In this document: positions 1 to 7,662 of the stretch, one piece after another
Position numbering within the stretch: position 1 is the first letter of the stretch
Layout: every line of letters begins with the position of its first letter
Assembly: GCF_009389585.1 (NCBI RefSeq)
Contig: NZ_VIYG01000010.1
Coordinates: 62,001-126,000 of the forward strand
Reading direction: 5' to 3'
DNA: 64,000 bases
DNA from: Oceanobacillus sp. CFH 90083
GTDB lineage: Bacteria > Bacillota > Bacilli > Bacillales > Amphibacillaceae
Notes under the pieces: model-generated
What the model was told of the DNA's origin: nothing
Seen by the model: the letters and a program-made list of their open reading frames with translations, nothing else
The model's database searches: none
Position numbers and translations under genes: made by a program

Positions 1-870
1 TTCTTTCTTGACGCCAAGATTTTCTTGTGCTGCTTTCATCGCTACAGGCAGGGTTGCATTCGAACTCGATGTACTGAATGCTACTGTCATTGCCGGGAAA
101 AATCCTTTATAGAAGGTAATAGGATTCCCGCGTCCCAATACCCAAATAGCCAATGAATAAATGATTAAAGCATGTAAAATCAGCCCGGCAATAACCGTCA
201 GCATGTAGCTCAACATGGAACCAACTGCATCCAGTCCTGCACCGCCAATTGCTGATGCAATTAACGCAAATGCACCATATGGAGCAAATCGCATAATTAA
301 CATGACAAGCCAGTTTAAAATTTCATTTGCCTGTTCAAATAAATTAAATATACCTTTTGTTTTATCACTTAAATATGCTAAAGCAATTCCTATGAAAATA
401 GCAAAGGAAATAATTTGCAGCATTTCCCCGGATGACATTGCCGCTATTGGGTTCTCAGGAATAATATTAATCAATGTTTCCATAATAGGCGGTGCTTCAC
501 CAGGTGTATATCCATCCAAATTAGAGGTATCAAAAATACCTGCTGTTCCCGGCTTGACAACATATGCCAGTGCTAAACCGATGGTAATGGCAATTGCCGT
601 AGTTGTTAAAAAGAAAGTAACTGTAAAAACACCGATTTTCCCCAACTTCGCCGGATCACCAAGACCTGCAGTCCCTAGAACAATAGATACAAATACCAGA
701 GGGACAACAAGCATCATTATAAGATTAATAAATATTTGACCGATTGGATCTAACACATACTTGTCGAGGGGGTTAAAAAAGCTTTCCGGGGCAAATGTCA
801 AGGCCATACCGACAACTGCACCAGCAAGTAAAGCGATTAATATTCTTCTCGTTAGGTTTTTAGAATCCAT
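1..870 (-). CDS. Sodium:dicarboxylate/glutamate symporter (DAACS family), 3' end cut by window edge
   Basis: Reading leftwards from an ATG at 868-870, 290 codons stay open to the window edge, so the C-terminal part is missing. The protein is a multi-spanning membrane carrier. It shows the hallmarks of the DAACS family: an N-terminal hydrophobic segment, the stretch NPIAAMSSGEMLQIISFAIF, and near the cut end the serine-rich re-entrant motif STSSSNATLP. Members take up glutamate, aspartate or C4-dicarboxylates with Na+ or H+. A good ribosome binding site (AAGGAAGA) precedes the ATG. Which substrate it carries (GltT/GltP-like or DctP-like) cannot be told from the part visible. Confidence 0.88.
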   Translation of the reverse strand, partial: MDSKNLTRRILIALLAGAVVGMALTFAPESFFNPLDKYVLDPIGQIFINLIMMLVVPLVFVSIVLGTAGLGDPAKLGKIGVFTVTFFLTTTAIAITIGLALAYVVKPGTAGIFDTSNLDGYTPGEAPPIMETLINIIPENPIAAMSSGEMLQIISFAIFIGIALAYLSDKTKGIFNLFEQANEILNWLVMLIMRFAPYGAFALIASAIGGAGLDAVGSMLSYMLTVIAGLILHALIIYSLAIWVLGRGNPITFYKGFFPAMTVAFSTSSSNATLPVAMKAAQENLGVKKE

Positions 871-1442
871 ATATCTTCTTCCTTTCACTATGTTTGTGGT
901 TTTTAAAAATATCCATCTCTAAAAGATAAAAATTTATAGAGGTTCTCATTCACCTTGTTTCAGGTTCATCGTTCTGCACTCTTGATAAATTCTTGGCTGC
1001 CATAGGATATAAAACATAGATTTATTGGATTTTTCTTTGTAGTTGAGGCGACTACATTTTACAGGGATTATTTCTAAATGCAGAGTAAGTAAAATAAATT
1101 CTACCATAAATGTTAGGTATTTGGATAGCGCTATTTTTAATATCACATTATCCAAGAAGACTTTGCAATCTTTACCCCAACTTTTATTGAATAAAACACA
1201 ATCTTATGGAGATTCGTTGAGCTTTTCTATAGTAATAAAAAAACTACCTCCTGTAATGAGGAGATAGAACACAATTTACTTACTATCCAGGATTAAATTA
1301 ACTTTGATTGAGAGATTTTTCTATGAGGAAATAGCTGTGTGGCGCCCTTCATAATATACATATCCAGGCTCTTTGAGGTATTATTCTGATCTAAGGTGTA
1401 TAAAATCTCTTTTACTGCACAGTTTGTGTCATTTCATTATTT
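871..1442. other. Intergenic stretch with no gene recognised
   Basis: About 570 bases between the symporter start and the small XRE regulator. Open frames here are short on both strands, lack ribosome binding sites and resemble nothing I know. The only clear structure is a terminator-like hairpin at 1237-1267. Confidence 0.5.
1237..1267 (-). terminator. Intrinsic terminator, minus strand
   Basis: On the minus strand CTATCTCCT and AGGAGGTAG form a 9-bp stem around CATTAC and are followed by a run of T. It probably ends transcripts from the XRE gene at 1443-1676, about 175 nt upstream. Confidence 0.6.
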
Positions 1443-1676
1443 TTATAAAAACTCTTTGCATTTATTTAATGCATCATTTAATTCCTTATCAAATAACATT
1501 TTCACATCAATCTGTAATGCAGCTGCTATTTTTTCCAGAGTATCTACATCAATCTTTGTCTTCCCTTTAGAAATATTCGTATACCAGGCAGGTGTTTTTG
1601 AGCACTTTTTCGCAATTTGTGTCTTTGTTATCTGTTTTTGCTGCCTGATAAACTCAATTTTCTCATGTATTTCCAC
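1443..1676 (-). CDS. Small XRE-family HTH regulator
   Basis: 77-residue protein made almost wholly of one Cro/C1-type helix-turn-helix. It shows the pattern TKTQIAKKCSKTPAWYTNISKGKTKIDVDTLEKIAAAL, the core of an HTH_3 domain (about residues 17-60), here with an unusual AWYTN recognition helix start. It starts at a GTG with a weak GGAG upstream; no better start lies in frame. It is divergent from a second XRE gene at 1831, with an operator-like inverted repeat between them. Such divergent pairs are typical of phage or mobile-element switch regions. Target and role are unknown. Confidence 0.7.
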   Translation of the reverse strand: MEIHEKIEFIRQQKQITKTQIAKKCSKTPAWYTNISKGKTKIDVDTLEKIAAALQIDVKMLFDKELNDALNKCKEFL

Positions 1677-1720
1677 TAAATCACTCCGTCCTTCTTTTGT
1701 TTTTGCAACTTAAATTATAA

Positions 1721-1776
1721 TTAAGCGCTTTGCATAAGTCAATATACCAGAACATTAAAATTTGCATTTCGCTTAA
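1721..1776. promoter_or_regulatory. Operator-like inverted repeat between divergent XRE genes
   Basis: TTAAGCG at 1721-1727 and CGCTTAA at 1770-1776 face each other in the 154-bp gap between the two regulator starts, and TTTGCA occurs next to both arms. This is a plausible binding site for one or both HTH proteins. It is inferred from symmetry and position only. Confidence 0.4.
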
Positions 1777-1830
1777 AAATAATATTGTTCTCATTAAAAA
1801 TGGTATTATCTCTATATTGAGGTGGATACA

Positions 1831-2205
1831 ATGAAAATTCTTTCCCAACGATTAAGAGAAGCACGAGAAAATGCTGGATTAAAACAAATTGAAGCATCCA
1901 AACTTCTTGGTATTTCAAATGGTACTTTATCAGGTTATGAAAGAGAATATCGCGATCCCGATACGGAAACTTTACATAAAATGGCTGATTTATATGGTGT
2001 TTCTGTGGACTGGCTTCTAGGTAAATCTATGTATCCCTCAACGGAAGATACTTCCCAGCCTGAGGCGATGTCTGAGCAAGATACATTAATGTTCCGTAAT
2101 TGGAAACGCATGACAGAAGAAGAGAAACAAGAAGCATTAAATGTGATACAATATATTTTATACAGAAAGAAAACAAACAACGGAAATGCTGATAGAACAG
2201 AGTAA
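1831..2205 (+). CDS. XRE-family transcriptional repressor (immunity-repressor type)
   Basis: 124-residue DNA-binding protein. Residues about 5-60 form a classical HTH_3 domain (LREARENAGLKQIEASKLLG, then SNGTLSGYEREYRDPDTETL, then a LYGVSVDWLLG ending), as in ImmR of ICEBs1 and phage repressors. The C-terminal part is charged and helical (MTEEEKQEALNVIQYILYRK). I place the start at the ATG at 1831 because GAGGTG at 1820-1825 sits at the right distance; an in-frame GTG at 1822 overlaps that site. A hairpin terminator follows at 2238, then the remnant of an ImmA-like gene, which fits a decayed ImmR/ImmA module. Confidence 0.8.
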   Translation: MKILSQRLREARENAGLKQIEASKLLGISNGTLSGYEREYRDPDTETLHKMADLYGVSVDWLLGKSMYPSTEDTSQPEAMSEQDTLMFRNWKRMTEEEKQEALNVIQYILYRKKTNNGNADRTE

Positions 2206-2237
2206 TATTTACTATTTTTAATAAGGAATATACAAAC

Positions 2238-2265
2238 AGGTGTACATGCTGCACCTTATTTTTAA
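2238..2265 (+). terminator. Hairpin terminator after XRE repressor
   Basis: AGGTG and CACCT form a short stem around TACATGCTG and are followed by TTATTTTTA. It is weak but correctly placed after the repressor stop. Confidence 0.45.
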
Positions 2266-2306
2266 TACCTAAAATAGAACATACATTCCTGAAAAGGTGA
2301 TCTGAT

Positions 2307-2456
2307 GTATTATTCAAATGCAGAAAATGTTATCGGAGCTTTATATACACAGCTTGATATCCCCCCTCTATTCCTGCTGTTGCAGAAGCTTTAAAAATAG
2401 AATTTATTTATTCTGAGTCTGAAGTAAACTTACTACATGGCAGGATGATTTTTTAG
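2307..2456 (+). pseudogene. Frameshifted remnant of an ImmA/IrrE-like metallopeptidase
   Basis: An ATG with an AAAAGGTG site opens a frame reading MYYSNAENVIGALYTQLDIP that stops soon after a run of C residues. In the next frame the reading continues IPAVAEALKIEFIYSESEVN and LLHGRMIF before a stop. Joined, the two pieces look like the first 50 or so residues of the DUF955 (ImmA/IrrE) proteases that normally sit just downstream of XRE repressors of this kind. The HExxH zinc motif and the rest of the protein are absent. Recognition rests on pattern and context, not on a search. Confidence 0.5.
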
Positions 2457-2494
2457 ATAAACTGTCCTTTACTATAAGAATAGGATTAAAAATA

Positions 2495-2529
2495 GACCTT
2501 ATTTTCTTATCTAAATGAAAACAAGGCCT
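2495..2529 (-). terminator. Intrinsic terminator of the DMT transporter gene
   Basis: Minus strand: CCTTGTTTTC and GAAAATAAGG form a 10-bp stem (one G-T pair), followed by a T-rich tail. It lies directly after the stop at 2536. Confidence 0.7.
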
Positions 2530-2535
2530 GCCTTC

Positions 2536-3453
2536 CTAAAAGAAATTTAGTAGCACAATTCCACTAACAATCAGAATAACAGCAATCATTCTTCTTTGAT
2601 TAATCCGATATTTCGGCAAGTTAAACATACCAAAGTGATCGATTAACAGTCCCATGATAATTTGTCCCAAAATAGCAGACATCATTGTTAGTGTAACGCC
2701 AAGATAAGGCATTAAAGTAATGTTTGAGGTAATATATGCTGCGCCGAGTGCACCGCCGGCAAAATGCCAGGACTTTAATTTTAAATCCCCGGAAGTACGT
2801 GCTAATCTTATTCCTTTATTAATCAGTATGGATAGAATAAGTAACACAGCAGTACCGATAATAAATGATATAAAAGCGGCATAGAAAAAGGAATCTACTT
2901 CATATCGTAAGGCACTATTGATCGCTGTTTGCAATGGCGGCATCATTCCTGTACATAATCCAAATAATATCCACAGACGAGAACGATTCTGCGTAACAGC
3001 ATTTTGCTTTCTCGCATTCATATAAACAATTCCGGTAATTAACAGGAGTACACCAATTATATGCATAAAATGCAATGGTTTTATTTCTGCATTAAACCAG
3101 CCAAATGTATCAATTAAAATACCAATCAACATCTGTCCGGTAACTGTAACAATAACCGTTAACGCTGCACCGATTCTAGGCAGTAAAATAATATTACCTG
3201 TAAGAAAAATAACTCCGAGTACACCGCCAGCAAACCAAACATAGGAAAAAGATTGCGATGCAAAGTAAGATACCGTAAATTTTTCTGGTTCCATGATGAA
3301 ATTAATAAAAAATAAAATAACACTCCCTGTTAAAAAGGAGTAAAAGGATGTTGGTAAAACAGCCTTGGTAAACACATTCAGCCGATTATTCACCGCTGTC
3401 TGCATAGGAATCACCATTCCTGCAATTACCCCCAAAATAATTAAGAAATACAA
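2536..3453 (-). CDS. DMT-superfamily transporter, duplicated YdcZ (DUF606) type
   Basis: 305-residue integral membrane protein with about ten hydrophobic helices. Two halves repeat the same pattern: N-half 'PMQTAVNNRL' and 'LTVIVTVTGQMLIGILIDTFGWF', C-half 'PPLQTAINSALR' and 'LTMMSAILGQIIMGLLIDHFGMF'. This is the fused double-DUF606 form of the YdcZ family within the drug/metabolite transporter superfamily; substrates are unknown. Translation appears to start at TTG (3451-3453) behind AAGGAAGG. Monocistronic, with its own terminator. Confidence 0.8.
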   Translation of the reverse strand: MYFLIILGVIAGMVIPMQTAVNNRLNVFTKAVLPTSFYSFLTGSVILFFINFIMEPEKFTVSYFASQSFSYVWFAGGVLGVIFLTGNIILLPRIGAALTVIVTVTGQMLIGILIDTFGWFNAEIKPLHFMHIIGVLLLITGIVYMNARKQNAVTQNRSRLWILFGLCTGMMPPLQTAINSALRYEVDSFFYAAFISFIIGTAVLLILSILINKGIRLARTSGDLKLKSWHFAGGALGAAYITSNITLMPYLGVTLTMMSAILGQIIMGLLIDHFGMFNLPKYRINQRRMIAVILIVSGIVLLNFF

Positions 3454-3895
3454 AAAAGAAACCTTCCTTCTAAAATATGTAATGTATTTATTTTAAGCAA
3501 ATATGCAATGAAAAACAATATTCAGGAGTTTTGTTATGAAAATAGCAGATGAACTGGTGAAAAATACAGAGGATATATTAAACCGGACCCCGGCGCATTA
3601 ATTGCGACTGTCCTACGGGAAAAGGCTGGAAGCAAATCCAGCGAAAAAGCAGCTTTCTACATTTGAGCAGGAAGCTGCCTTGTTTTATACTGCTAACGTG
3701 AAATCAGATCGCCAAAGTCTACCTGCTTCAAATTCCACAAATATTTATCACAGATAATCGTCCGTAAAACCCCAACTGATTGAAGTTTCATTTTATGAAA
3801 TGAATCACATTTAAAACCAACTAAATTAATATGTTTAATTGAAACAAATATATATTTAAAGTAAAATAGGAGAAAATAAAGTAGGAGTGTTATCA
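3454..3895. other. Intergenic stretch with a possible small gene remnant and a hairpin
   Basis: A 21-codon frame begins at the ATG at 3537 (MKIADELVKNTEDILNRTP) and stops; shifting frame gives a further 25 codons (GALIATVLREKAGSKSSEKA). It may be a decayed gene, but I do not recognise the family. A hairpin with GCAGCTT/AAGCTGC arms and a T-rich tail lies at about 3647-3690. Nothing else is evident. Confidence 0.3.
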
Positions 3896-4843
3896 TTGGC
3901 AAAGATATATATATTACATGAGAATGATGATTGGACAGTACATTTAACCAATCGCTTAGAAGAATTAAATTTGCCTTATGAAGCCTGGCATTTAGATAAA
4001 GGTATTGTCGATTTAACAGCGGAACCGCCTGAAGGAATATTTTATAATCGCATGAGTGCCTCTGCACATACTAGGGATCATCGTTTTGCACCTGAATTAG
4101 CTAAAGGTGTGCTGGCCTGGTTAGAAATGCATCATCGAACAGTCTTTAATGGTTCACATGCACTCAATCTGGAAATTAGTAAGATAAACCAATATACAGC
4201 TCTTGAAAAGAATGGAATAAAAACACCAAAAACAATTGGAGCAGCTGGACGCGAAGAAATTATAGAAGCTGCCAAGAAAATCGGGGAAACTTCTTTTATT
4301 ACAAAGCATAATCGAGCTGGTAAAGGGTTGGGAGTCCAGCTTTTTCATTCTATCAATGCGCTTGAGGCGTATGTATATGGTCCGGATTTTGAAGAGCCTG
4401 TTGATGGAATCACACTGATTCAACAATATATTCAATCATCTGAGCCTTTTATAACACGGGCTGAATTTATTGGCGGAAAGTTTTTTTACGCAGTTAAAGT
4501 AGATACCTCCGAAGGCTTCGAACTATGCCCTGCAGATGCATGCCGTATAGATGCTGCCTTTTGTCCAGTTGGCGAAGGAGAACATCGGCCTAAGTTTGAA
4601 ATTCTTGAAGATGGGATTGACCCGGAACAAATCGATCGTTATGAAACCTTCTTAAAAGATAGCGGAATTGATATTGCAGGAATAGAATTTATTCGTGATT
4701 TACAGGGTGAGGTTTACACATACGATGTAAATACGAACACAAACTATAATTCAGAGGCGGAAGAAACAGCGAATAAATATGGCATGTTAGAATTAGCAGA
4801 ATTTCTGGGAAAAGCTTTAAAAGAAAAATTTGTAACGAAATAA
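3896..4843 (+). CDS. ATP-grasp ligase, RimK/glutathione-synthase-like
   Basis: 315-residue cytoplasmic protein. The middle and C-terminal parts fit an ATP-grasp fold: NKINQY-type entry (SKINQYTALEKNGIKTPKT), the nucleotide-binding lysine and glycine loop (FITKHNRAGKGLGVQLF), a distal acidic segment (ITRAEFIGGKFFYAVKVDT) and the metal-binding end motif TYDVNTNTNYN. The family joins an acid to an amine at the cost of ATP; the actual substrate is unknown. A TTG at 3896 is preferred over the in-frame GTG at 3887, because the GTG overlaps the TAGGAG ribosome binding site. It stands alone, followed by a very strong terminator. Confidence 0.75.
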   Translation: MAKIYILHENDDWTVHLTNRLEELNLPYEAWHLDKGIVDLTAEPPEGIFYNRMSASAHTRDHRFAPELAKGVLAWLEMHHRTVFNGSHALNLEISKINQYTALEKNGIKTPKTIGAAGREEIIEAAKKIGETSFITKHNRAGKGLGVQLFHSINALEAYVYGPDFEEPVDGITLIQQYIQSSEPFITRAEFIGGKFFYAVKVDTSEGFELCPADACRIDAAFCPVGEGEHRPKFEILEDGIDPEQIDRYETFLKDSGIDIAGIEFIRDLQGEVYTYDVNTNTNYNSEAEETANKYGMLELAEFLGKALKEKFVTK

Positions 4844-4891
4844 TGGGAAAAGAAGCGTTCCGGCTCAGGCAGGAACGCTTCTTTTCCCATT
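4842..4891. terminator. Strong bidirectional terminator
   Basis: A perfect stem of about 20 bp (arms beginning AATGGGAAAAGAAGCG and ending CGCTTCTTTTCCCATT) around a 10-nt loop overlaps the stop codon of the ATP-grasp gene. It separates this gene from tRNA-Arg, which runs the other way. Confidence 0.9.
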
Positions 4892-4900
4892 ATACCCCAA

Positions 4901-4973
4901 CGCCCCCGGCAGGATTCGAACCTGCGGCACACGGTTTAGGAAACCGATGCTCTATCCCCTGAGCTACGGGGGC
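4901..4973 (-). tRNA. tRNA-Arg (anticodon CCU)
   Basis: The minus strand folds as a cloverleaf: acceptor GCCCCCG/CGGGGGC with discriminator G, D-arm TAGCTCAGGGGATAGAGCA, anticodon loop TTCCTAA giving CCU (reads AGG), T-loop GGTTCGAATCC. CCA is not encoded. A perfect inverted repeat (AATCAGGT ... ACCTGATT, 4986-5011) just upstream encloses a TATAAT-like -10 element. Confidence 0.95.
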
Positions 4974-5030
4974 TTTCCATACAAAATCAGGTTATTATAT
5001 ACACCTGATTACAATGTATCATCCGTTTTG

Positions 5031-5150
5031 TAAAGAAAACGTGGCAAGCCAAGCCTGAAAGGTGCAGGATTGATCGCCTTCGTTGCGCTTATACTTGGTA
5101 CTTTAAAATTTTTACTACGTCGAATTACTACTTCCAAGCTAAAATTTTTT
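5031..5150 (-). repeat. Dispersed mosaic intergenic repeat, copy E
   Basis: Read on the minus strand this stretch contains AAGTATAAGCGCAACGAAGG, then a hairpin ending CTTTCAGGCTTGGCTTGCC and GTTTTCTTT. It is closely related to the copy at 40031-40130 and more distantly to those at 24421, 32847, 43961 and 53875. Confidence 0.7.
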
Positions 5151-5228
5151 ACTTTCCCAACGTGAAAAATAAACGAACAATCGTATTATACTAAACCTTA
5201 TCTATTTTGGGAAGCAGGTTGCTTGCAT

Positions 5229-5516
5229 TTATTTCCCCGCTTTCTGTAATCTTGTCCGATAAGGGATAGACAGAATGTGAAGAATCATTAATAAACACCC
5301 TGCCAGAATAATTCCAGTAGAAGACAGCTTTAATACAAAGGCCAGCCCTAAAAAAACAGGAATGGCCAACAAAGGAAGCCAGCCGCCTTTTTTACTTGCT
5401 TTATAATAATTTTCTTTCCCGCAATGCGGGCATATCATTTTAATTTTAAATACCTGTTTAAAGGTCTGCCCATAGCTCCATCTTTTCCCGCAATAGCTGC
5501 AGTCCGGTGTATGCAT
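5229..5516 (-). CDS. Small CXXC zinc-ribbon membrane protein (TIGR04104-like)
   Basis: 95-residue protein. Two CxxC pairs, CSYC at about residue 6 and CPHC at about residue 29, are 19 residues apart and probably bind zinc. Two hydrophobic helices follow (WLPLLAIPVFLGLAFVLKL and GIILAGCLLMILHIL). This layout matches the family described as cxxc-20-cxxc proteins, of unknown function, common in Bacillaceae. It starts 39 bp after proC with a GAGGAG site, so it is probably transcribed with proC. No terminator is evident after it. Confidence 0.65.
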   Translation of the reverse strand: MHTPDCSYCGKRWSYGQTFKQVFKIKMICPHCGKENYYKASKKGGWLPLLAIPVFLGLAFVLKLSSTGIILAGCLLMILHILSIPYRTRLQKAGK

Positions 5517-5555
5517 CTGCTTCTCCTCTTTTCTCTTAAAGTGTGCGTTAAAAGA

Positions 5556-6374
5556 TTATTTCTGTGCATTTGTAATTTCGATAGAACGCTCTCTGGCACC
5601 ATCTATACATGCTTTGATAATCTTATCAAAGCCATTCGCCATTAACTGATTTAAGCCAGCCTCTGTTGTCCCTGACGGGCTGGTAATATTAATCCGGAGC
5701 TGCTCCGGATCTTCACCGGATGACTCCAGCATTTTTCCTGCACCGATAACAGTCTGGGTTAACAGCTCTAATGCTGTATCCCGGTCCAGTCCTGCCTCAA
5801 TAGCTGCTTTTTCCATCGCTTCTACCATATAATAGAAAAATGCCGGGCCGCTTCCTGCAATGGCAGTAATGGTATGCATCTGCTCCTCTTCGACAATTTT
5901 TGTTGTGCCCACCGTCTGAAAAAGTTCTTCTGCCAGATAAAGCTGACTAAGCTGGACATAGGAGCCCTTTGAAATGGCAGTAGCTGATTGACCGATCAAT
6001 GCAGATGTATTTGGCATGGTACGGATAACAGGAATACCCTCTCCAAGCGTTTTTTCCATCTGTTCGATGGATAACCCTGCAATCACAGATATAACCACGT
6101 GATGCGGCTTTATGTAATCTTTAAGCCAGTTTAAATAATTGCCGGCATCCTTAGGCTTCATCGCCAAAATAATAATATCTGCTTCCTGAATCATTTCTTC
6201 TTTATTCCGGTTACATGTAACCCCATACTTTTCAGCAATGACATCCAACCGTGCTTTATCACTGCGGTTTGTCACAAGCACTTGTTCTCTTGTAACCACT
6301 TTAGTCCTTGTCACACCAGCAATAATCGCCTCCGCTAAATTTCCTGCACCAAAAAATGCTATTGTCTTATTCAT
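5556..6374 (-). CDS. proC: Pyrroline-5-carboxylate reductase
   Basis: 272-residue cytoplasmic enzyme that reduces pyrroline-5-carboxylate to proline with NAD(P)H, the last step of proline synthesis. The N-terminal Rossmann motif is FFGAGNLAEAI; the catalytic core has IAGSGPAFFYY and the family signature SPSGTTEAGLNQL near residue 235. I place the start at the ATG at 6372-6374, where GGAGG lies 8 nt upstream; the upstream in-frame ATG has no site. A T-box leader with a proline (CCT) specifier precedes it, so expression should rise when tRNA-Pro is uncharged. In salt-tolerant bacilli proline is also an osmolyte. Confidence 0.95.
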   Translation of the reverse strand: MNKTIAFFGAGNLAEAIIAGVTRTKVVTREQVLVTNRSDKARLDVIAEKYGVTCNRNKEEMIQEADIIILAMKPKDAGNYLNWLKDYIKPHHVVISVIAGLSIEQMEKTLGEGIPVIRTMPNTSALIGQSATAISKGSYVQLSQLYLAEELFQTVGTTKIVEEEQMHTITAIAGSGPAFFYYMVEAMEKAAIEAGLDRDTALELLTQTVIGAGKMLESSGEDPEQLRINITSPSGTTEAGLNQLMANGFDKIIKACIDGARERSIEITNAQK

Positions 6375-6435
6375 ATGTTTTCCTCCTGTATTTTTCTTCA
6401 TTCAATTGTTATATATAACCACTGATACCCCGTAA

Positions 6436-6677
6436 CAATAAAAAAACTGATTACTCATCCTTTGTAAAGGACGGAATCAGTATTACTCCGCGGTACCACC
6501 TTTGTTGATAAACGTTACCCACTCTCATTGATAATGCAGCTTACTGCAGTTAGCACCTACTAACATACTCCCAGATAGGTTCATCAAGGCATTTGCAGAA
6601 ATCTTACAGCCGCTGGATTCCCTCTCTTTGGTAAATACACATCGATTACTGGTCTGTTCAACGTATTGTTATATTGA
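6436..6677 (-). promoter_or_regulatory. T-box riboswitch of proC, proline specifier CCT
   Basis: On the minus strand the T-box core GGTGGTACCGCGG (6488-6500) precedes a terminator stem (ACTGATT ... AATCAGT, then T7, 6440-6482). Upstream are the stem I landmarks: AGAGAGG, GGCTGTAAGA, and GATGAACCTATCTGGGAG, in which CCT occupies the specifier position. CCT is a proline codon and the downstream gene makes proline, so function and specifier agree. Uncharged tRNA-Pro is expected to favour read-through. Confidence 0.92.
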
Positions 6678-6682
6678 ATTGT

Positions 6683-6711
6683 ACTATAAGGCTTTGCCGT
6701 AGTTTTGTCAA
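6683..6711 (-). promoter_or_regulatory. Sigma-A promoter of the proC T-box transcript
   Basis: TTGACA and TATAGT are separated by exactly 17 bp on the minus strand, placing the start site at about 6676, at the head of the T-box leader. Confidence 0.85.
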
Positions 6712-6818
6712 GACTGCATGGATGAAGGTGAAATCTGCCGCCTTTTTATCTGCTATTCCCAACAACCTTTGCTATACTTATATTGTACACTAACGAAAGC
6801 TAGAAAGGAATTTTAGCA

Positions 6819-7565
6819 ATGGATGATGGAAAACAAATAAACCAACTGAAAGCTGTACGAAAAGAACTGACACGTTTTATGCTCAGCTACAAATTTGGAT
6901 TGGATGAAATGAATACGAAGCTTAACATCCTTCAAGAAGAATTCGAACATATTCATGACTATAACCCGATAGAACATTTAAAATCACGTGTTAAATCACC
7001 GGAAAGTATTTTGCGAAAATGTCAGCGCAAAAATATTCCGATTACCCAAAATTCGATTAGCAGTCATATTAAGGATATTGCAGGCATACGGATTGTCTGC
7101 TCATTTATCTCTGATATTTATAAAATTAGTGAAATGATTCAAGGACAACAGGATATCAAAGTGGTTGAAACAAAGGATTACATCAAACATCCGAAGCCGA
7201 ATGGTTATAAAAGCCTACACTTGATTGTATCCATTCCCGTCTTTTTCTCCGACCGTCAGGAGGAGGTCTTTATCGAAATTCAAATTCGTACCGTTGCCAT
7301 GGACTTTTGGGCAAGCTTAGAGCATAAAATTTATTATAAATATGATGGGGAAGTACCGGCATATCTTATTGAAGAATTAACAACCAGTGCGAATATTGCA
7401 AACCAGTTAGATGAGAAGATGGAAGTACTTCATACAGAAATCAATGAGGCAAAAGAAGATAAACATGCAGAAAGACAGCTCGATTTTCTGCCACTGAATA
7501 ACAAACGCTTCCCACTGCCAAAACAGTTATTAGAATCATTGATGGAGAAAAGAGATAGAGAATAA
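6819..7565 (+). CDS. relP: Small alarmone synthetase RelP (YwaC type), (p)ppGpp synthetase
   Basis: 248-residue single-domain synthetase that transfers pyrophosphate from ATP to GDP/GTP to make (p)ppGpp; no hydrolase domain. Visible landmarks are the basic ATP-site helix (HLKSRVKSPESILRK), the conserved DIAGIRIVCSFISDIYK strand, KPNGYKSLH, EIQIRT and DFWASLEHKIYYK. The last motifs and the N-terminal YKFGLDEMNTK match YwaC/RelP better than YjbM/RelQ. The C-terminus is about 30 residues longer than I recall for YwaC. Monocistronic, followed by a terminator. In B. subtilis the homologue responds to cell-envelope stress; no clear sigma-M type promoter was found here. Confidence 0.9.
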   Translation: MDDGKQINQLKAVRKELTRFMLSYKFGLDEMNTKLNILQEEFEHIHDYNPIEHLKSRVKSPESILRKCQRKNIPITQNSISSHIKDIAGIRIVCSFISDIYKISEMIQGQQDIKVVETKDYIKHPKPNGYKSLHLIVSIPVFFSDRQEEVFIEIQIRTVAMDFWASLEHKIYYKYDGEVPAYLIEELTTSANIANQLDEKMEVLHTEINEAKEDKHAERQLDFLPLNNKRFPLPKQLLESLMEKRDRE

Positions 7566-7603
7566 ATAGAGGCTATGCAGTAAAAATACGTTCTAAGATA
7601 TAA

Positions 7604-7636
7604 GAAACCCGCAACTCCATAGCTGCGGGTTTTTAT
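7604..7636 (+). terminator. Intrinsic terminator after relP
   Basis: ACCCGCA and TGCGGGT form a 7-bp GC-rich stem followed by TTTTTAT. Confidence 0.85.
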
Positions 7637-7662
7637 CTTTAATTTTTTATATTTGTTATAAA

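Noticed and set aside
215-739. A 174-codon plus-strand frame
   Set aside because: It is the antisense shadow of the symporter gene, whose minus-strand product has clear DAACS motifs.
871-1442. Several short frames on both strands
   Set aside because: No ribosome binding sites, no family resemblance, overlapping each other and a terminator.
3537-3690. A possible small gene in two frames before the ATP-grasp gene
   Set aside because: Too short and not recognised; mentioned only under the intergenic entry.
6093-6108. A CACGTG core (AACCACGTGATGC) considered as a third parS
   Set aside because: It lacks the flanking TGTT and AACA half-sites and lies within proC.
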